Assembly (NCBI GenBank): GCA_051008185.1
Contig: JBPCXW010000141.1
Span: forward strand, 1 to 7,368
DNA length: 7,368 nucleotides
From: CAXMWX01 sp051008185
Lineage (GTDB): Bacteria > Pseudomonadota > Gammaproteobacteria > Eutrophobiales > Eutrophobiaceae
Direction: 5' to 3'
The translations under genes and the position numbers were made by a program. Of this stretch, positions 6,129 to 7,368 are shown piece after piece. The notes under the pieces are model-generated. The model made no database searches, was not told where the DNA came from, and saw nothing but the letters and a program-made list of their open reading frames with translations. How positions within the stretch are numbered: position 1 is the first letter of the stretch; the number at the start of each line of letters is the position of its first letter.

Positions 6129-6710
6129 TTAGTGATCCATCGTCATGTGTTCGCCCAGTACCTCAACTTCAGCAGTCGCCCTGCGCTGCAGATAGACACT
6201 GATGAACACCCCGGAAAGGGCCGCTACCATGCCGGACATGGTCGGAACAGTGGCCCTGGATACGCCCGCCGCCATCGCCCGCGCATTACCCGTACCCAAT
6301 AGTGACATCACCTCAAACACGGCGATCATGCCGGTCACCGTGCCCAGCAGGCCCATCAGGGGGCACAGTGCGACACAGGCCTGGATCAGATTGAGATAAC
6401 GGGTGGCCTGCAAATTCACCTCGGAAATCAGTGCCTCCCGCATCCGGTGGGCCTGCCAGGATTTACGTTCCTGACGTGCCTCCCATTGCGCGATGGCGGC
6501 CTTGACATGTTGCTTGTGCTCGGTGGCGAAATAGATAAACCGGTCAATGATCATGAGCCACATGAAGGTCAGGACAACGGCTATCAGTATCAGCACATCA
6601 CCGCCCATCTCCATGAAATCGCGGATGGACTCCCACATATTGACGAAGCCCTGCTCCAGACCGACAAGGCCGGTTATCCCCCGCAACACGTAGTAGATGA
6701 TGTCTATCAT
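6129..6710 (-). CDS. exbB: ExbB/TolQ-family proton channel protein (ExbB2)
   Basis: A 193-residue inner-membrane MotA/TolQ/ExbB protein; with ExbD it forms the proton-driven stator that energises TonB. Three transmembrane segments are visible: about 38-58 (ILIAVVLTFMWLMIID), 107-132 (the conserved CPLMGLLGTVTGMI) and 153-174 (ATVPTMSGMVAALSGVFIS). The Thr residues of GTVTGM and ATVPTM line the channel in characterised homologues. The cytoplasmic loop 60-105 includes SWQAHRMREALISE, typical of TonB2-type ExbB. The ATG at 6710 lies six bases after the ttpC stop but has no clear Shine-Dalgarno; a TTG directly before it is unlikely. ATG at 6638 (MWESIRDFM) follows AGGG at about 10 bases and would give a length nearer to Vibrio ExbB2, so about 24 N-terminal residues are uncertain. 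Family is certain. Confidence 0.93.
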   Translation of the reverse strand: MIDIIYYVLRGITGLVGLEQGFVNMWESIRDFMEMGGDVLILIAVVLTFMWLMIIDRFIYFATEHKQHVKAAIAQWEARQERKSWQAHRMREALISEVNLQATRYLNLIQACVALCPLMGLLGTVTGMIAVFEVMSLLGTGNARAMAAGVSRATVPTMSGMVAALSGVFISVYLQRRATAEVEVLGEHMTMDH

Positions 6711-6716
6711 CAATGA

Positions 6717-7368
6717 TTAGCCGGGTCGGTTTTGTGAGGATCCGGCCACCAGACCGGTGGCCTGCTCTTCCAGCACCTCAATGATGCGTCGGCTGCGTCC
6801 GGCAACCAGGGCATGTAAAAAGACTACCGGGATGGCGACGCACAGGCCGAGCATCGTGGTCACCAGGGCCTGGGAGATACCGCCCGCCATCAGTTTCGGA
6901 TCACCGGTGCCGAACAACGTGATCGCCTGGAAGGTCAGGATCATGCCGGTTACCGTACCGAGCAGGCCCAGCAACGGTGCCGCTACCGCGATAACCTTGA
7001 GCAGGGTATTGAAACGGATCAGCGCCGGTGCTTCCCGCAATACCGCCTCACCCATCTTCATCTCCAGGGATTCAGTATCTATATTCTGGTTATCAACATA
7101 CACCTGCAAGATCCGGCCCAGCGGGTTGTTCTTATTGGGCTTGCCCGGGTTGCGGCGTTGCGCGGCGACACCGACACTGACTTGCATCAGCGTATAGACG
7201 CGCATCCCGGCGACCACGATCGCAAACAGGCCGAGGAAGATAATGATGCGCCCGATCACGCCACCCTGTTGCCAGGCCCGTTCCTTCCAGCTTGGCTCTT
7301 GCACCAGCAGGCCCAGCAACTGGCCGCGGGTCGGGTCCAGCCCCATCTTGACCAGGCCTCCCGTGCTC
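6717..7368 (-). CDS. ttpC: TtpC-type large ExbB-family protein, C-terminal part (5' end outside window)
   Basis: The frame is open to the right edge: seven codons (STGGLVK) precede the first Met at 7346, so the gene continues beyond the window and that Met is internal. The visible 216 residues are the C-terminal MotA/TolQ/ExbB domain of the large first gene of TonB2 clusters, known in Vibrio as TtpC, whose family is about 450 residues with an exported N-terminal region. Counting from the internal Met, transmembrane segments lie near 30-52, 117-138 and 163-182. Signatures are DPTRGQLLGLLVQ, QQGGVIG, NPLGRIL, APLLGLLGTVTGMI (123-136), FGTGDPKLMAGGISQAL (145-161) and EVLEEQATGL. The N-terminal half, presumably with a signal peptide and coiled coil, is not seen. 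TtpC is required for TonB2 function in vibrios and is thought to bridge the motor and TonB. Six bases separate it from exbB. Confidence 0.92.
   Translation of the reverse strand, partial: STGGLVKMGLDPTRGQLLGLLVQEPSWKERAWQQGGVIGRIIIFLGLFAIVVAGMRVYTLMQVSVGVAAQRRNPGKPNKNNPLGRILQVYVDNQNIDTESLEMKMGEAVLREAPALIRFNTLLKVIAVAAPLLGLLGTVTGMILTFQAITLFGTGDPKLMAGGISQALVTTMLGLCVAIPVVFLHALVAGRSRRIIEVLEEQATGLVAGSSQNRPG

Noticed and set aside
5636..6202. Plus-strand open frame (188 codons) across exbD and the tonB 5' end
   Set aside because: Antisense to two well-supported genes; its hydrophobic stretch is the reverse image of the ExbD membrane helix.
6717..7346. Reading the right-edge gene as a complete 209-residue ExbB starting at 7346
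   Set aside because: The frame stays open to the window edge and the residues around that Met match the interior of TtpC-type proteins, so it is a truncated larger gene.

Overview
The window looks like chromosomal DNA of a gammaproteobacterium, with moderate to slightly high GC by eye. The assignment rests on three things: a Vibrio/Alteromonadales-type TonB2 energy-transduction cluster (TtpC, ExbB, ExbD, TonB, TPR protein), a full-length ETF-ubiquinone oxidoreductase with its C-terminal 4Fe-4S domain, and a TesB-type thioesterase. I cannot fix the genus. There are no RNA genes, insertion sequences, CRISPR arrays or signs of recent transfer, and coding density is very high.

Layout, left to right. 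(a) 1-37, minus strand: the first 12 codons of a gene that leaves the window, behind a strong Shine-Dalgarno; the N-terminus resembles short YdcH/DUF465 proteins. (b) 38-180: the only sizeable intergenic region, a divergent promoter region of about 140 bp. (c) 181-1110 and 1123-1977, plus strand: an exported metallo-beta-lactamase-fold hydrolase resembling the 'quinoprotein relay system zinc metallohydrolase 2' (SoxH-related) group, then acyl-CoA thioesterase TesB, 12 bp apart and probably co-transcribed. (d) 1970-3619, minus strand: ETF-ubiquinone oxidoreductase, converging on tesB with an 8-bp overlap of the 3' ends. (e) 3665 to the right edge, minus strand: a compact operon transcribed from the right edge leftward in the order ttpC (5' end missing), exbB, exbD, tonB, TPR lipid-free exported protein. 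Gaps are 5-26 bp, and several Shine-Dalgarno sequences sit on or next to the preceding stop codon.

How the genes work together. TtpC/ExbB/ExbD form an inner-membrane proton-driven motor, TonB carries the force across the periplasm to outer-membrane TonB-dependent receptors, and the TPR protein is the usual periplasmic accessory of this cluster type. The ETF-QO gene starts only 45 bp after the TPR stop with no visible terminator, so it may be the last gene of the same transcript. Its function (electrons from flavin dehydrogenases into the quinone pool) fits with tesB in fatty-acyl/amino-acid catabolism.

I found no clearly new system. The most noteworthy points are an internal 72-bp-period repeat that seems to have lengthened the cytoplasmic N-terminus of TonB, the linkage of ETF-QO to the TonB operon, the terminator-less overlapping convergent ends, and a quinoprotein-relay-like hydrolase paired with a thioesterase instead of with PQQ genes.
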